From the NCBI GenBank assembly GCA_900239685.1, contig OENT01000271.1:62001-126000 (forward strand): 64,000 nt of DNA, given 5' to 3'. Shown here piece after piece: positions 37,101-52,362 of the stretch (position 1 is the stretch's first letter; each line of letters starts with the position of its first letter). Source of the DNA: Rotaria macrura (taxonomy: Eukaryota; Rotifera; Eurotatoria; Philodinida; Philodinidae). The notes under the pieces were generated by a model that was not told the origin of the DNA, made no database searches, and worked only from the letters and a program-made list of their open reading frames with translations. A program made the translations under genes and the position numbers.

Positions 37101-37860
37101 TCATTGCAGTAACACGTACAAGTTTCATTTCAAACGCTGACGGCGATGTACATATCAATGCAGCTAACATAACACTGATGATAATTTTCCGTGCTTGACT
37201 GACGGTACACCAGATACGATTCTGTAAGGGATAAGTTACAGCAACCCAACGTTCAACGGTAAATGTAACTGTGAGCCAAACGCTTGTATTTGACGAAAAA
37301 TCTGCTATCGGCCGACATATTGTCAGAAGTATAGCTGATAATGTAGTGCCAGTAAGACAAGGATGTTGAAATGTATTAAGTATCAGGGTCAATAGAAGAT
37401 AGGCAATGTCAACAAGTGCTAATGCAGCTAAGTAATTATTTGTTGACGACATAATCATACGACGTTTTGTTAGAACAATTATGGCGAGAATATTACCAGT
37501 TACACCTATGTTAATCAAGAAAAGCGGTATGATTTCCTTTCTATCAAAATGACGTCTGCTTCCGAGAGATCATACTGTTCCTTTTGAATTAACAGGCATC
37601 CTACAAGACGCCGTCTGTTTTTTCAAATTATATGCTAGAATGAAAATTTTCGATACTCACTCCTTTCGAACTCATATAACAGTTAGGAGTAAGCCTGGAT
37701 GCAAACATATACATATGCAACAATAAGAAATATAATAATTACCGAAAAATGTTATTATAGGCCAAAGCCAATTTTTGATTAATGTTCGAACGAAAAATAG
37801 TTTGGGATCAGTTGTCTGTCGCGCTAAAATTGATGCACCACAATGGACTAGGCCGAACAT
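34135..37860 (-). CDS. Class A peptide-type GPCR (FMRFamide-receptor-like)
   Basis: Five exons, 37860-37743, 37505-36989, 36009-35840, 35753-35200 and 34569-34135, all in phase, give 597 residues. TM1 is GVTGNILAIIVL. TM2 has NNYLAALALVDIAYLLLTL. TM3 ends VERWVAVTYPL, a variant of the E/DRY motif. TM5 is VWIPLLLLLIFNTILIIYV. TM6 is AVVIVFTVCQIPQAI, with CQIP in place of CWxP. TM7 is NASINFLLYCCFSDRFR, in place of NPxxY; N-x-S-x-N-F-x-L-Y is usual in FMRFamide-type receptors. The cytoplasmic tail is long, about 270 residues, and Ser/Thr/Asn-rich, ending WEDIIDVTV, which could be a PDZ ligand (T-V at the C terminus). Ligand unknown. Confidence 0.82.
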
Positions 37861-40800
37861 ATCTTAATTTTGATCGATTCGTCATATGTAATTAACCAAT
37901 AAATATCAATATAGGCACAGAAATTCCTATATCGAACAGTGTTCTATGTTCATTTTATCTTTCAATATTGTCTGCTTTCCTTCAAGTTGAGTATGAATTA
38001 GAAAACAAAATCTAATTTCCCTTGGTGTCTTGTTTCAAGGACAAGCAATAAAAGTTGCTGTGTAGTATACAGATATTAGGATGAAAAACTTCAAATGCGT
38101 TCTATGATCTAAAATAATAAAAATAATAAATTCATGTTCTATGATGACAGTATAGGTGTAAATACTGAGCAGAAAGTTAGGATGCGTCTTAGTACAAGTC
38201 ACGCTCAATTTCTATCTTAAAACGTTAACATCTTCGATTGAAATGATGCGGAAGAAGGTAAGAGACTAAGTAATAGAACCTTATGTTAAGAATGTAAGTG
38301 CACGCACTAGGTATTTAGTAAAAATAGAATGCAGAAAAGCATAGAATAATGAATTTTATTCAAGCAGAAAAGAAAAGATTAAAACTAGTTAGACTTTTTC
38401 TATCGCCTTAAGTGTTGCAAATGGAAAACGCTACAAAGCTTTACATTCTAATTAGAATTCTTTTATGCTTCTACAATACAAAAAACAACGAGAAGTACAT
38501 GAAACATTGTTATTCTGCTCGTGTTACCATCGTAGTATTCTTGTATAAGAGAAATTCTAGTAACTGGATACTCAGAAAAATGGAAAGTGTTGATTGTTGA
38601 ATCGATTTTGTCTACATATTCGGTATGCTTTTATTTAGTGTCATACAAGAAAACATTTAATCGGAAATTTTGAATTCATCGTACTATATTTCTTACAATG
38701 ACGACAATTTATAACTGCGTCGAGCATAGGCTTACAGTGATAGTGTTATCTACTCAGAGACTACAATCCGTCTCGACAGATGAATAACTATTATGGAAAA
38801 GTAAAAAGAAAAAGAAATTGAAGATTAATATTTACATCACATATAAAACATTGATATTGTTTTGTCCATAATCTATTAAATGACATCACTTAAAACAATG
38901 AAAAAATTCTTAAGCAAAATATAATCTATAAATAAGGTTTTATCATAAAACTAATGCTCAAGAAATGAAAATTAGTATTACTTGATACTAATACCTATTC
39001 TAACCAGGTTTATTGATTGAAATGAACTAATACAAATTAACACACATGAACCTTTGTTTTTGCGGTGTGTTTCATAATTGACACGAAGCGATGTGAATTT
39101 TTAAGCGTCTAAAAGAAGTATTATGCGTAAATTTAGTTTCCTCAATTCTTATTTAGGAAAAACGTAATGCTTTCATGATGATACACATAACGAACCTGAT
39201 AGAATCAATAGGGATTAATCATTAAATGTTAAAAATGTTGCTTATTTCGCGATTTTACTCAATTCTAAGTTGCTGCATGTCAAATTCTTACAATCAAGTT
39301 TCGATACTTGATAGGATGTGTGACAAGAAAAAAAAAACGTTTTGAAATGAGAAACATGAAATTAATTTTCTTTTCTATGAAGAATTGTCAAGTACGTTTT
39401 GAAATTGACACTAATTAAAATCATTGAACGATACCAAATTCGAAGTATATCGTACGAGGGAATACTTCTTCATAAGAAATAAGACAGATGAAATTTCTTG
39501 AATTAAGAAAGTACGTGGTAAACTATACATGAATCTTTTTCCTATTCTATTTTTAATCTAATTCAATAAGTACTTTGGGTTGTACCACGATACAATAGCT
39601 CATTATTTTCGTGCTTATTCTAAAAACAACATGAACGCTTTATTACGTAGAAACTAAAGTTGTGTAACTTTAGATAAAAACAAATTTATCATTTTTCTCG
39701 ATTAAGATGCTCTTGAAATCTCTCGTTTTCTATCTTTAGTAGTTGTATACGTTCTTTGACATGCATGCAACTCACATCTGATACTACTACTAATAATATG
39801 AATATAAACATTTATATGAGATGAAATTCGCAATCCCTTCAATAGATATTTTCTTTTCTCGAATGGATACTTATTATATGTAAGAAAAAACAAAAAATAA
39901 TGGAATATAATATGGAAGTAATATATTTTAGAACTTGTAAAAAAATGTAAATCATATGCGAACACCTCGATAAAAAAAAGGCAGCAACTTTTATTACACT
40001 ACTATTTAGTTGATTATAACGTGACTATTGAATTATCGAATCAATAATAATAATAATAATAATGCAGGTTTAAATTCAGCGACAATTTTCATATGTACAG
40101 AATTATATGACGATTTTATTTATTTATATGTTGACAATCTTAAGAAAATAAGTAGGATTTCAGCTTTTATAACGATTAGAAAAAAGAATGACATGACTTA
40201 ATATAAGCTATCAAACATGATTTAGTGGATCATATTTTTCTTATTACCGTTTAAAATAAAAGAAGAAATGTCTATTGATGACGGAAAAGAGCTCAAACAT
40301 TGTTTGAAACTATTTATTTGTAATATCGGCTATGCGCTTGATTTCATCACTTTTTCTCGACAATATACGGAAGAAAATGAATTTTTCCTTTGCGAACTGG
40401 AGCGTACTTACGTTACAATTCATAGAAATATATGAGCATGCAATTGTTTCAAGCTTCATTTATCTATTGCCGTAAACAACAGATTAAACCATAAAAGTAT
40501 TGTATGTCATTATTACTGTCAAAAAAGACCTGTTATCATTTTTCAAACTATAAAAGTACAATATATATGTAATCAATATGCAACGTGAACAATCAATTTC
40601 TTTCCTTCGTCTTTTTTCTGTATGTGCTTCATTGTTTAACTCGAACAATCTATTATTATATCGGTGCTTCTGAAATCTATTTGTCTGGAATTGTTCTTTG
40701 TATGAAGTAAAATATGATCGAACTTGCAGTTTTCTTCGTTGTTCGTCTAACTAGTAATAATTCAACTACTTAAAATACTTAGATAGACAAATAACACGAG

Positions 40801-43800
40801 AATTATTCGTCTGTAAACTAGTCAATAGTAAAAATACAACTATTGAAATCTATACACAGCAGGAATAATACGAACTTTAACTATTTGAATCTAGAGGAAG
40901 CCGTTATTATAGCGTATAAGAAGTCGTTTAGCATTGTAAAAATTTTAAAGCATTCTTACTTTTTTTTTGTTTTTGACATCAATCTTAAGAAATATCATAT
41001 AAAAAATAGAAATTAGTCAACACAGAGTTAGCTCAAATGCGAGGATCATTTGATGTAAAATGTTGCACACTCCGTTCATTCTGAATCAGGCATGAATAGA
41101 AAAATACTTTGTCTCAACTTACAGGAAAAGAAAAAAAGTTTATTAGTTTTTTTTTTATTTTTATTAATAAAAAACCTTCTTTTTGATCGTACATTTTGTT
41201 AATAACTAGGGTTCATAGTATAAATGAAAACCCTCTAAGCATTATTCTATTAGACCGTTTTCTTTTTATGAATTGATGGCTCTTTTACTAATAATTCAGC
41301 TTATTACCAAAGTATTATGAAAAAAAACTAAATTAAAAATTTTCAATCTGAATTTTACTGCTGTATATTGATCTTTGTATCATGATTATATCTTGAAAAT
41401 TTCCGTCTAAATTGATGTCTCAATCAAAACTTTAACAAGTTTAAAATGAACAAATTCTCTTGCAAAAGATTTCAATAAATCGGATTTTGTTTGTTCTTTT
41501 TTCGAACATTTTAGTTTATAAGAATGATTGATCTACTCTTACGAACACTCTTAGTATATTATCAGGGTCACGAATGAGGCCTATCTTAATCTCATAATAA
41601 TATGCCAGAGAGTTGACATTGAATAGAATGATCATAATTGAAGAATAAAGATATAATGAAAGAGTTCTTTGTAGAAATTTGATGTATACTACAAGAGCTA
41701 GTAAGAAATAAAGAGATATATTATAAAACACGTAAGACGTAATACGATTTCCGAGTGTGTATTGCATAGAAAATTTCAGTATACTTACCATCCAAATAAG
41801 GCATTTAAATAACTGTGTAGATTTTATGAATGGATTATCAGTTAGTTCTATTTTTGGATGTTCCTTGCCTCTTCTTATCAAATATAAATAAAGTAATCAT
41901 AAAAAGCTTTTTAATTGGTTATACATTATATATATATATACAACAAGTTTCATAATGAAAGAGAAAAAAGACAGCACAAGACAAATCGTAGCAAATCCAA
42001 AAATGATGAGATCATTCAGATAAACATGTCTTGTCTCTAATCGTCTCTTTTCAAACGAAACGAGCGATCAAACGATCGTCTGTTGTACTCAGACTCATAT
42101 TACGTGCTGCGTCAAGTAACTGTTTATGGTAACATACCACTCGAAAGAGTATATTTCATTCACGCACCTCGGGCTACTATAGAACTTGTAATAGTAGCAA
42201 CAGAAAATCATGACTGAACAAGATAGAAAAGGCCATACAATATCGATGAGATATAAAATCGTATTACACATAGAGCGACAAGACAGATTCAGTCGTTAAG
42301 AGAAAGGCAAGTGTATTTCCTTCCTCAACTTACAGATATTCTTATTCGATTTGTTCCCTCAACCGTTCCAACAAATCATCATTTGTTCTTTGAAAATATT
42401 TCTACTGATCAATATAAAGCTTATCTTCTTATTTAATTATCAACTATGAAAAAGATTGATCGATTATAATATGATGCATATTGTAATCTTCAATTAGTAA
42501 AAAGCAGGCCTATATGGAAACTTTTAATTTTCTAGTTATTAATTACCATTTCTTTCTTCCATATTTTTTCCGTCATTATAATCTTAGTGTAAGATCCTGT
42601 CACTCTTCATTTACCCATGTATATGCCTTGTCACTCTCTATACCCTGTAGACTTCTATTGAAAAATAAGTTATTGACAGACACTACTAAAAATATTCGTC
42701 GTCACAGTAATCATTCTCATTGTAAACTCATATTTGCTTCATTTTATTCGAATCTTAGTTTTTAAATCATTAAAAAACAGTATTCTTAAACATTCTATAG
42801 AATGGTTTAGAAGGAGAATGTTTTTTTTTCTTCATTGTTGATAAAGAATGAAAAAGAACAGCTAGATTCTTATTTTTAATCAAACAGTCATAGTCCAGTG
42901 TTAGATATTACTTAATGCGTTACTGATAATAAACAAGTTGACTATATTAGAAAAGTAAAAGTAAAAGCACAAACTACGAACAGAACTATCAAGGTACTGC
43001 TAGTTTTCCGTATGGTTGAATGGAAAAAACACATTGCTGATACTGCCCTAATATATCAATGAAAAATCATAGCATTGGTTCATCGTGATAAGAATCATTT
43101 GGCACTGATGCGGATAATACTTCAATACATTATCAAAATAATGTCTTAGTTGATCTCGGTTCAATTTAATTAAGAGCTGGACAATAGCGAAACATCTTCG
43201 TTGCTACTATTCTTATCTCAAACAAAATCAAATGGCTCGTCTTGTGAATTATTCAACATATGCTACAAAAGGCATTATTCGAAGTAGAAATATATTCTAT
43301 AGCAATAAAATTTATACAATAAATCATTTTTTACTGAGAAATTCATCAAAAGAACGAGTAGCGATAAATTCGTTTCAAATTTATAACATCAAAAAGAAAC
43401 TATTAAAAGAATTACTAATGAAATCAAATCCTTGACAAAATGTATAAGAAAATTAAGAATAGGAATGGGGATGGCCACAGAATAAACTTTACGGATAAAA
43501 TCTTGTTCTCTGGTTAATGTCTTCTACAATCGATAAAATTACTTTGCATAATGTAAAGAAAGAAACACAACATTACAATACAATGATGATGTGTGGTTTT
43601 TAGTTCTTCATATGAAATAACTAATATAATTATCATTAAGTTATTTTGAAATTTCTTACATATATGCTCTCATCGACATACATATTCATTTTTCTAATTC
43701 TTAGTTTCTATAGAAAATCAATCAAAACGAAAGCATATATTAACAGAACCATTAAACAAAAGATATTGTTCTAATTATGTGTACATAATGGTTATACTGT

Positions 43801-46209
43801 AAGTCATAGGATTTATGAAACGTCACGGAATTCTTTTCCATAGGTTATCATTTCCCAGGTTCATTACTCAATAGTACGTGTACTAAACGATTCCGTTTTA
43901 ATACAAATATTGCAGCAGGTCTAGTTGTCAGCGAATAATCTCTTGTTTTTTATTGATTGAAAAAAATAACAGCGAGAAATTTTTAACGTAACTAAATGAC
44001 ATGAAATAGGGTTCTGTTATTAATAAAGAGTAAGCAAACAACGTCAATGTTCGATTTTGAAGTTTTTTTCTGAACAAAGTTCTAATTAAAGTTGAAACGA
44101 ACAACGGAGATTACTGTAAATATTTCACTAGTCTCCAAAATTCTCATTAATCACACTACTTCTAAGCTTCTTACTTCCGCCGTTTTTCCTTCTTTAATAT
44201 AGACAACGGACATCTTTTACATGCTTATTAATTGGTTGAACTCTATGAACACATATTCTTCAATGAAATATTTTTCTCATCTGAGAAAAAACAACGTCCA
44301 ACAATCAATCCGTGAATCCAATTTTCTATTTTTTCATTTCCAACTCGGACATAAAAATCTTGTGCTCGAATTTCAATCACTTTCTATGAAGAAAATAAAT
44401 AAGAGAACAATATTTACCTTAACTGTAAGATTGTATGAGATTAAATAAACATTAATAATTATCTAGAGAAAAAAACTCTTCGAATCATCACGTAAAATTG
44501 CCAATGTATTGTATTTGACGTGTTGTTTCAGTAGCCGCTTTTTTCATCTGCTTATAGGTTCGAGAATAGTCGTGGTAAATATTAATGACGTCAATTGTGC
44601 TATAAGAGATATTCTACTTGAACAGATGCATACATTATAAATTTACTCGATCTTAATTCGAGTAGAACATAGATGATTTCATTCATTTTGAATGCGACGA
44701 GTGTTTTTATTTCTATATAGAATTATCGATGTAATTAGGCATTGTTCTTAATAAGTAAAGATGCCGAGGAATAGAATTCATATTCACTACACTTCACTCG
44801 AACGATTCCTTTTAATTTAAAAAGTTTCATAGATCCCATAACTCTATTCCTTAGTTCAATATGTTCTCGATCTATAAAGAATTCTCAACAATTCTGATAG
44901 TAACCAATTATAATACTACAAATTTAATTCATCTTTAGGTTATTGAATAAGATAAAATATTGAATTCATATGCGAACGATTCTCGAGTATGTACCATGAA
45001 TATTTTATATTGAAATAAAATTAAAAAACTAGGAAAGGCAATTGACAAGAAAGACTCAAGTGTTATATGCGCACTGGCTAAGTAGTATTGACTTCGTTTC
45101 TTGTTGTCGAAAAATAAAACTGAATTTTCTCGTTTATTGATATTTATAATTATAGCAATGACCAAAATAGCATATTGTGCGTTGTTATTGCAATGTAAAT
45201 TTGAATAATATTGATAATGGATATTAACGTATTACGAAAATATGAACTATAAATGAGCCACGTCTATTTTGATCATATGTGAATGTAATTTATACAATGC
45301 CTGGTAACAACTCATGCTTGTCAGACGATGCAACCATCTTAGGCACTTAAATAGAGGAGCGACGATAACTGCATAAAATATAAGGATTCTGAGAAAATAA
45401 AGTTTTTTTACGGTTAGTCATGATGTTCTGACTATGTAATTGATGATCATTTGACACGAAGAATATATGTAAACTAATTCATATGAGTCGACATGTTATT
45501 GATGAAAGAATAGTTTTCTGGAAATATTGTTTTTCTTCTCAGTATCTTAATAGAAGAACGCTGGTGAGTTTAACATTTAGTTCAAAAACTGCTGTTACTG
45601 AATCCTAGAGATTATCTATAGGAAAGAAAATAGTTTCAAATATAAATATACGGAAATACTTTGTGACTTCAAACAGAGGTGTTTTTAGTTACTTCTTTTT
45701 GTTTCAGAAATATATTCTGCAATCTTTGTCTTTAGAAAAAGGAAAGCAAAAAGGAAATGTCAAATTGAATTATACCCATAGTACATGATCAAACATATCT
45801 AAAATAAAGAGACATTCATATGAAGAGCTTCGATCGTATGTCGGAACTTTTAATCTCCGTTGACACTAATTCATGTAAATCGGTATCAATTGATTCGAAT
45901 GACCAAAGGATCGATATCGTCCGCAATCTTCATGATTAGAAAATGCTATATCAATAGTAAAAAGATATGCTCTGACGATCAGTTTTGTGTAGGAATAGGT
46001 ATAATTTTATTTTTTGTTAAAAATTACGTTTAATAATTTTCTAGAAACCAATGTATCGTATGCATGAATAGATTTTTCATCGTTCTAGATGATTACAGAA
46101 GTGATTATCAGGCTGTTCATGCATCATTAGCCATTCTTGAATAGATGACATCTATATTCGTTAACTATCGCATTAAAAATTTAATTTCATAGATTAAAAA
46201 GCGTTACAA
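37861..46209. other. 8.3-kb gene-poor region
   Basis: No reading frame with both coding character and a consistent splice chain was found on either strand. It holds an AATAATAATAAT microsatellite near 40045-40065, a TATATATATATA run near 41931-41941, and one isolated frame on the minus strand (41881-41516) with a GTAAGT donor but no ATG. It could be regulatory space, a decayed region or a region of old repeats. Confidence 0.5.
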
Positions 46210-46962
46210 CTAAATGAAATCTGTCATAAATTCTTGATTAACCGTTGCAAAACTTTCTGCTGGCGATAAATTTTGTTTTTCAATACGCTTGATATCTAGT
46301 GATGATTCTGTATGTTCAGCTTGTCGTGCTCGATGTTCAAAATTTTGATGTAAAGCATGTATAGACACCTGACGATTTAAAATATCGAAACCAATATAAG
46401 CTATTTCAAGCATACTTAGTACAACATAAGTAAAGAGATTTTCTCCACGTATTAACCGACTATCTTCATTACATTGTTTTATATTTATATAATCACGTTC
46501 ATAGATGATAAACATTAGTAATGTATGCAATGCTAATGTTAATAAAACTGATAATTGTATTGCACCATACCATGTTATACCTAATTCATTTTGTACTTTG
46601 ACATTTTCCCATTTACGAAGTATAATAATAAATAACGCTAGATAACAAGCCACAATCATTGAAATAAATATTAAATGTATAACTTTGAGAAATCTTAATT
46701 GTTTATGTTCATAAATACAATGATTTATTTTTAAAAAGCAAGAATAGATTTCTGATGATCGATTATAAATCATAGGTTTTTGATTATATGAATTATAAAT
46801 ATGAATTTCAGGAGCATTAACATGAAGGCTATTAAAAACTAAAGCACCAGCTTCAACACAAAATAGTACGACAATAAACTTGGGATCCATTGTCTTTGGT
46901 GGAACTGTTGGAATGTTATGAGAGCTTCGCTTGAAATATGATAATGGTCTATGAAGTTCCAT
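46210..46962 (-). CDS. Four-pass membrane protein, family unknown
   Basis: Single-exon frame of 250 residues. Four hydrophobic segments are seen, at about 28-46 (FIVVLFCVEAGALVF), 93-116 (LIFISMIVACYLALFIIIL), 131-151 (AIQLSVLLTLALHTLLMFII) and 178-196 (FTYVVLSMLEIAYIGF). The loop after TM1 has an N-x-S site (YNRSSE) and two cysteines (SCFLKINHC), suggesting an extracellular loop, as in tetraspan proteins generally. The C terminus is hydrophilic. On the minus strand TTCATTTTAG ends 10 bases before the ATG, like the other spliced starts in this window. I do not recognise the family. Confidence 0.68.
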   Translation of the reverse strand: MELHRPLSYFKRSSHNIPTVPPKTMDPKFIVVLFCVEAGALVFNSLHVNAPEIHIYNSYNQKPMIYNRSSEIYSCFLKINHCIYEHKQLRFLKVIHLIFISMIVACYLALFIIILRKWENVKVQNELGITWYGAIQLSVLLTLALHTLLMFIIYERDYINIKQCNEDSRLIRGENLFTYVVLSMLEIAYIGFDILNRQVSIHALHQNFEHRARQAEHTESSLDIKRIEKQNLSPAESFATVNQEFMTDFI

Positions 46963-49899
46963 AGATTATAATCTAAAATGAATTCATTCATACAATTATT
47001 GTTTCATTCATTTCAATGGACATGATCAATGAAGAATTCAATTTAGAAAACTTACACTCACAATTCATTTTATGACTTACTCTTCTATTTGCATTAAATG
47101 CGTCAGTGACAACGCGTCGAATCTAATAGACGACAATTAATGTGATAACATGGTTTTTTCTATTTGATGAGAATGTATGAATAAGGTTTACAATTAATAT
47201 ATATATATAGGATCGTTTATTGCTCTTCTTATCTATCAAGCATGTAGTCTATGGAAAGCATAAACGATATAAAGTTTTCTTTCGTAATAGCAAAACGGTG
47301 TTGTCGCAAAAAGCTCTTCTTTTCGAATACATTTACTACACCTTCTGATGTTTGAAGAAAATACAAATTGTTGATTACTATGTCTGACAACACGAACACT
47401 TCATGTTGAGTTTTATGACTTTGATTCATAAATGCAACACTACAATAGAAATCCTCGAAAATTAAAAGACTGCATTATCTATGTATCAACAGAAACATTG
47501 TACAAAGAAATAGAATCTTTGCCGTCATTACTTTATCGATTTCGATGTTGACGTAGGAGTGACATATTTTTTCAAACATAATTACTAAATAATAATAGGT
47601 ATGCATTTTAATATCAATAGAATATGACTAGTAGATTCTATTTAATTATTGTACTTACCCGAGTTCATATTTATCGTTGCTTATGACGCATGACATAATC
47701 AGAGAGCAAACTTTTACAACTCATCAAATAGATTTTTGTCTATCATTAATTCCAGTATTTCCTCATGATATTCATCGATAGATGTTTAGTTCTTAGTAAA
47801 TTTTCTTTCTCATTTTCGAAATTGTAAATTGACCAAGTGACATTCACTGACAATTTAATATATTAGCAAATATTCTAATAAAAATTTCAAAGGACGAAAG
47901 AATACAGCTTCTGATGAACTTGACAGTAATAAATAGAAATACTATTGTAGTTGTTACAATAGATTTAAGCGAAGCGGAATTGTATTTATTTTATTATCAT
48001 CGGATGAGAACCAGTCTCCATCTACACGTATGTGAAGCCTATGTTCACTGTTCGATTAGGTTTATTCAATTTATTTTAAGATAGATATAATGAATATTGG
48101 AATTTTATTTTACTTGAGAAGTCGATCAAAGCAATTTTTTTTCTATAGTGAAAATTCTGTCGGCATTTTTTTTATGTCGAAAATGGAAATATCATGATCA
48201 ATAATGAACAATCAACATTGACACAAATCATCTGTAATATTAAGTATAGATCAATAAAAGCAAAGAGAAAACATATTAAGATTTTCCCCCGAGAAATTAG
48301 TCCATGTTTTTTGTGCTTAACACCGACGCAAGAATTCATTTTACATTTCTCACAAGAAGTTCATTCAGTGAAAAACGTACTTTTAATAGTGAATACATTT
48401 TTATATGAAGAGAAATAAAAGGAAACGATAATGGAGTTTCGGTTCGTCACTGAAATTTTATTTAACAGTTTATCATTTCTATCGATAGTATCATCGCATA
48501 CTAGTGAGTGGCACGTCGACAGAAGGATAATATAACTCGGCGGAATTGATATTTGTTGAATGACCAGAAAGAATCATCAAAAAAAGATTACTTGCGAGCA
48601 TTATTCATTCGTTGACAAGAACAGTTCAGGAAAAAGCATGGACGAAAAAGACAAATCTGTTCATTGTGATAATTGATATACATCAGTCATACAATTCTAT
48701 GTCTACATGTTTATCTTGAGTTTTTTAAAATGTTTTTTTTTCCTACTAGAAAAAATTTGATCAGATGTGTTGACATAGTTATTGGAATTGATTTATTGTA
48801 TTTATAGCATGTCTTTTATACGAATATTGTAGTTCACATCCAGGTAATGGAAAAACTTTCGTATAGTTTGTGTTCTAGAAATTAGGGTTATCGAGTGAAG
48901 GTATCTAGCGGAATGCAAAGCATGTTGAAGAAAACCATTCTATGACATGTTATGACCTTGATTCTTGATAATCAATGAGAAAACATATGCTTGATCTATA
49001 TTATATTGGCTCTATTTCGTAACATAGTAGATCTTCAAGTAAGACAATGAGATTCGGAGCACTGATTCTATCTAAACAAATAACCAGCTGTCTTTCAAAC
49101 TTTTTCTGCTTGAATTAGATCGATATGTATGTTGAGGTCGATAGAAAGTCATTCGTCAAGTACAACTCTATAACACATACATATAGCATATTTATTTTCG
49201 ATTGGACAGTTGTTTTTTTCTTTCAGCTTGTTTTCTTTAAATATGTATTCCTTCGACAGGTCGCTAAAACAAGAAACACCTTGCAAACGAAAATTAAAAA
49301 AACACACTAATAAAACTCGTTACTCATATATCAATCCTAAACATCATTCACATGAAATATTACAATGAGAGTGATTGGATATTATTTTGCATTAATAAAT
49401 AAATATCAATGTTTCTAGAAAATATTAAAATACCAGTTAAATTTGTTCATATGTCTACAGGATGTTAAATTATATGTATATATAAGCCAAGGACAAAGTA
49501 AAAATTACAAGTATACGGTGATTAGGTCATTCATTGAAATCACAGCTTAATAATCTTTAAAATGAAAGATTACATACGCAGGCATCCGCCGAACTCTTCG
49601 ATAATAAGAAATCTTTTTGTCGAATGATATACTTTTCTGAGGTTTTAGTAAGACACAGTCGCTTGATGAAAATCTATGTTTATTTTAGGAGTAAGATCAA
49701 TCATGCATTTTTAAGTGAAAAGAATAACATCGATCTCGTATCTAATCATATCTTTTATTTTACTCGCAGTTAAATAGGATGACTAGCTGTTTACAAAAAA
49801 AAAAGAATGAATGAATATTATACAAAATTAAAGCAATAAGAAAAAAAAGAAAAAAATTTCGTTTTTTTTAGTTTTATTAGTATGACTTTTTACTAGTAG
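46963..49899. other. Intergenic, no gene seen
   Basis: AT-rich 2.9 kb. A TATATATATATA run lies near 47200. Small open frames (for example 48194-48418, plus) lack splice partners and family features. Confidence 0.5.
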
Positions 49900-50712
<813 letters not shown>

Positions 50713-51716
50713 TATGCTGTGTATTCAAACTAAAATCAAGAAACTTGTTTAAAAATAGAATGTATATGCGTCTTAATCAATGTACTCGAACATGCAGACG
50801 TGCACTTTGTGTTGATGATGAGATTTGAAACGAACACGTGCGAAATCGATTTGTTTTCATTTCTTTTTTTCGTCTTCTCGTTTCAATGGAACTCACTCAT
50901 TTTTTTTAATGTATTCTACATGTCATGTAAGGAAGCAAAGAACGACACAGACAATTTGCACTCCACCTAAACAAATTATGAATCTTGAATTATCGAATAA
51001 AACAACAAAAAGAACTTTACACTAGACAATGTTTACACAAGGAATTCGAAAACATGTCATTATATCGATGAAGGGTATCTGTGACATATAATTCTTCACT
51101 GAATCGAATGTGACACTATAGTATTTTTTTTATTATTACTTTCTCTGTATTCAAAAGAAACAATGACAATCATGAATATGATGAAGTATTGTTGATCTCG
51201 TTTTTAATTATACTTCTGTGTCAAGTAGAAATCAAGACCTACCAAAATATGAATAAACTACTGTAACGATTTGAAGCGTTGTCTTGATATTGTTGAGACA
51301 AATCAATTTCTAAATGTTTCACGTAATATTATCAATGAATATGTTACACGAACAGTGCAAAAGTGACGACACTTGGCAATCTTTGTCACTAGTTGTCCTT
51401 ATTCTTTTCTATTTATAACAATGACGGAGATAACGGATGATATCGAACAAATGTTGAGGAGAGAAAAAAAATGTAGGAGTATGCGCCTTATTTCCTCTGC
51501 TTACTCTAGCTATATCAACGAGAAAACAACAAAATAGTACATATAAGACAGATTGATATGGATAAAAAGAAACGATGGTATGTTCTTCTCGACGAAGATA
51601 TTAACCCAAAGAAAAGAAAAAGAAATCTACGCATTATTCATTCTTCTGTACTGAAGGCAACCTACCAGCAAGGACAGAAAACAGCATGTATACATTTCTA
51701 AATAAGGAAATCCATG

Positions 51717-51748
<32 letters not shown>

Positions 51749-52362
51749 GGCATCTACATCATCGTTGGAACGCTCCATAATGGATCTAGTGATTACGCAA
51801 AATCAACAACACCATTCTGTATCTTTCTCATAGAACGATGTCAATTCCTGACTAGAGATTGATCGTTCTCATTCGTCATAGATAAATAGTAACATAGACC
51901 ATGATTTGTTTAGTTGAGATGAAAAAATTACTGATATTTCTTAAACCCATATTCATTCACGTAGAAAAGAAATATTTGTCTGCATTGAAGAAAGTAACAT
52001 TGTAGACAAATAAATACATAAATGTTATAGAGAAAGCTATTATTTTCGTATGTTCCCATTTCACTGCTTAATTAGTCATTGTAATTATTTATGTATATAC
52101 ATAAAGACGCTGAAAAAAAAAATAACATAATCAATTAGTCGATGGCACAAAATTTTTGAAAAGCCGATAATGACAGTCAAAAGTTGAACATAAAAAACTA
52201 TAATTATAATGATAGTTATGAGAAAATGAACAGAAAAAGAAAAGTATATAACTGGGATCAAGTCATTAAAATGAGAATGAAAACAATATATATGTATGTA
52301 CTGAGTCGGCAGTAAGAAAGAATAGAGAACTTTGATATATGTGTTTCTTTGTCGCTCTTCGT
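50713..52362. other. Intergenic, includes a TA microsatellite
   Basis: Spacer between two minus-strand genes, and so 5' of the smoothelin-like gene. A TATATA repeat of about 24 bases lies at 51717-51740. No gene seen. Confidence 0.5.

Noticed and set aside
41516-41881. Minus-strand frame of about 120 codons with hydrophobic stretches and an internal GTAAGT donor after CLIWM
   Set aside because: No ATG at the start, no acceptor with a following exon that keeps a frame, and no family resemblance. It could be a single exon of a missed gene but is not supportable alone.
48194-48418. Plus-strand frame of 74 codons
   Set aside because: Lysine/isoleucine-rich composition typical of AT-rich non-coding DNA, with no splice partners.
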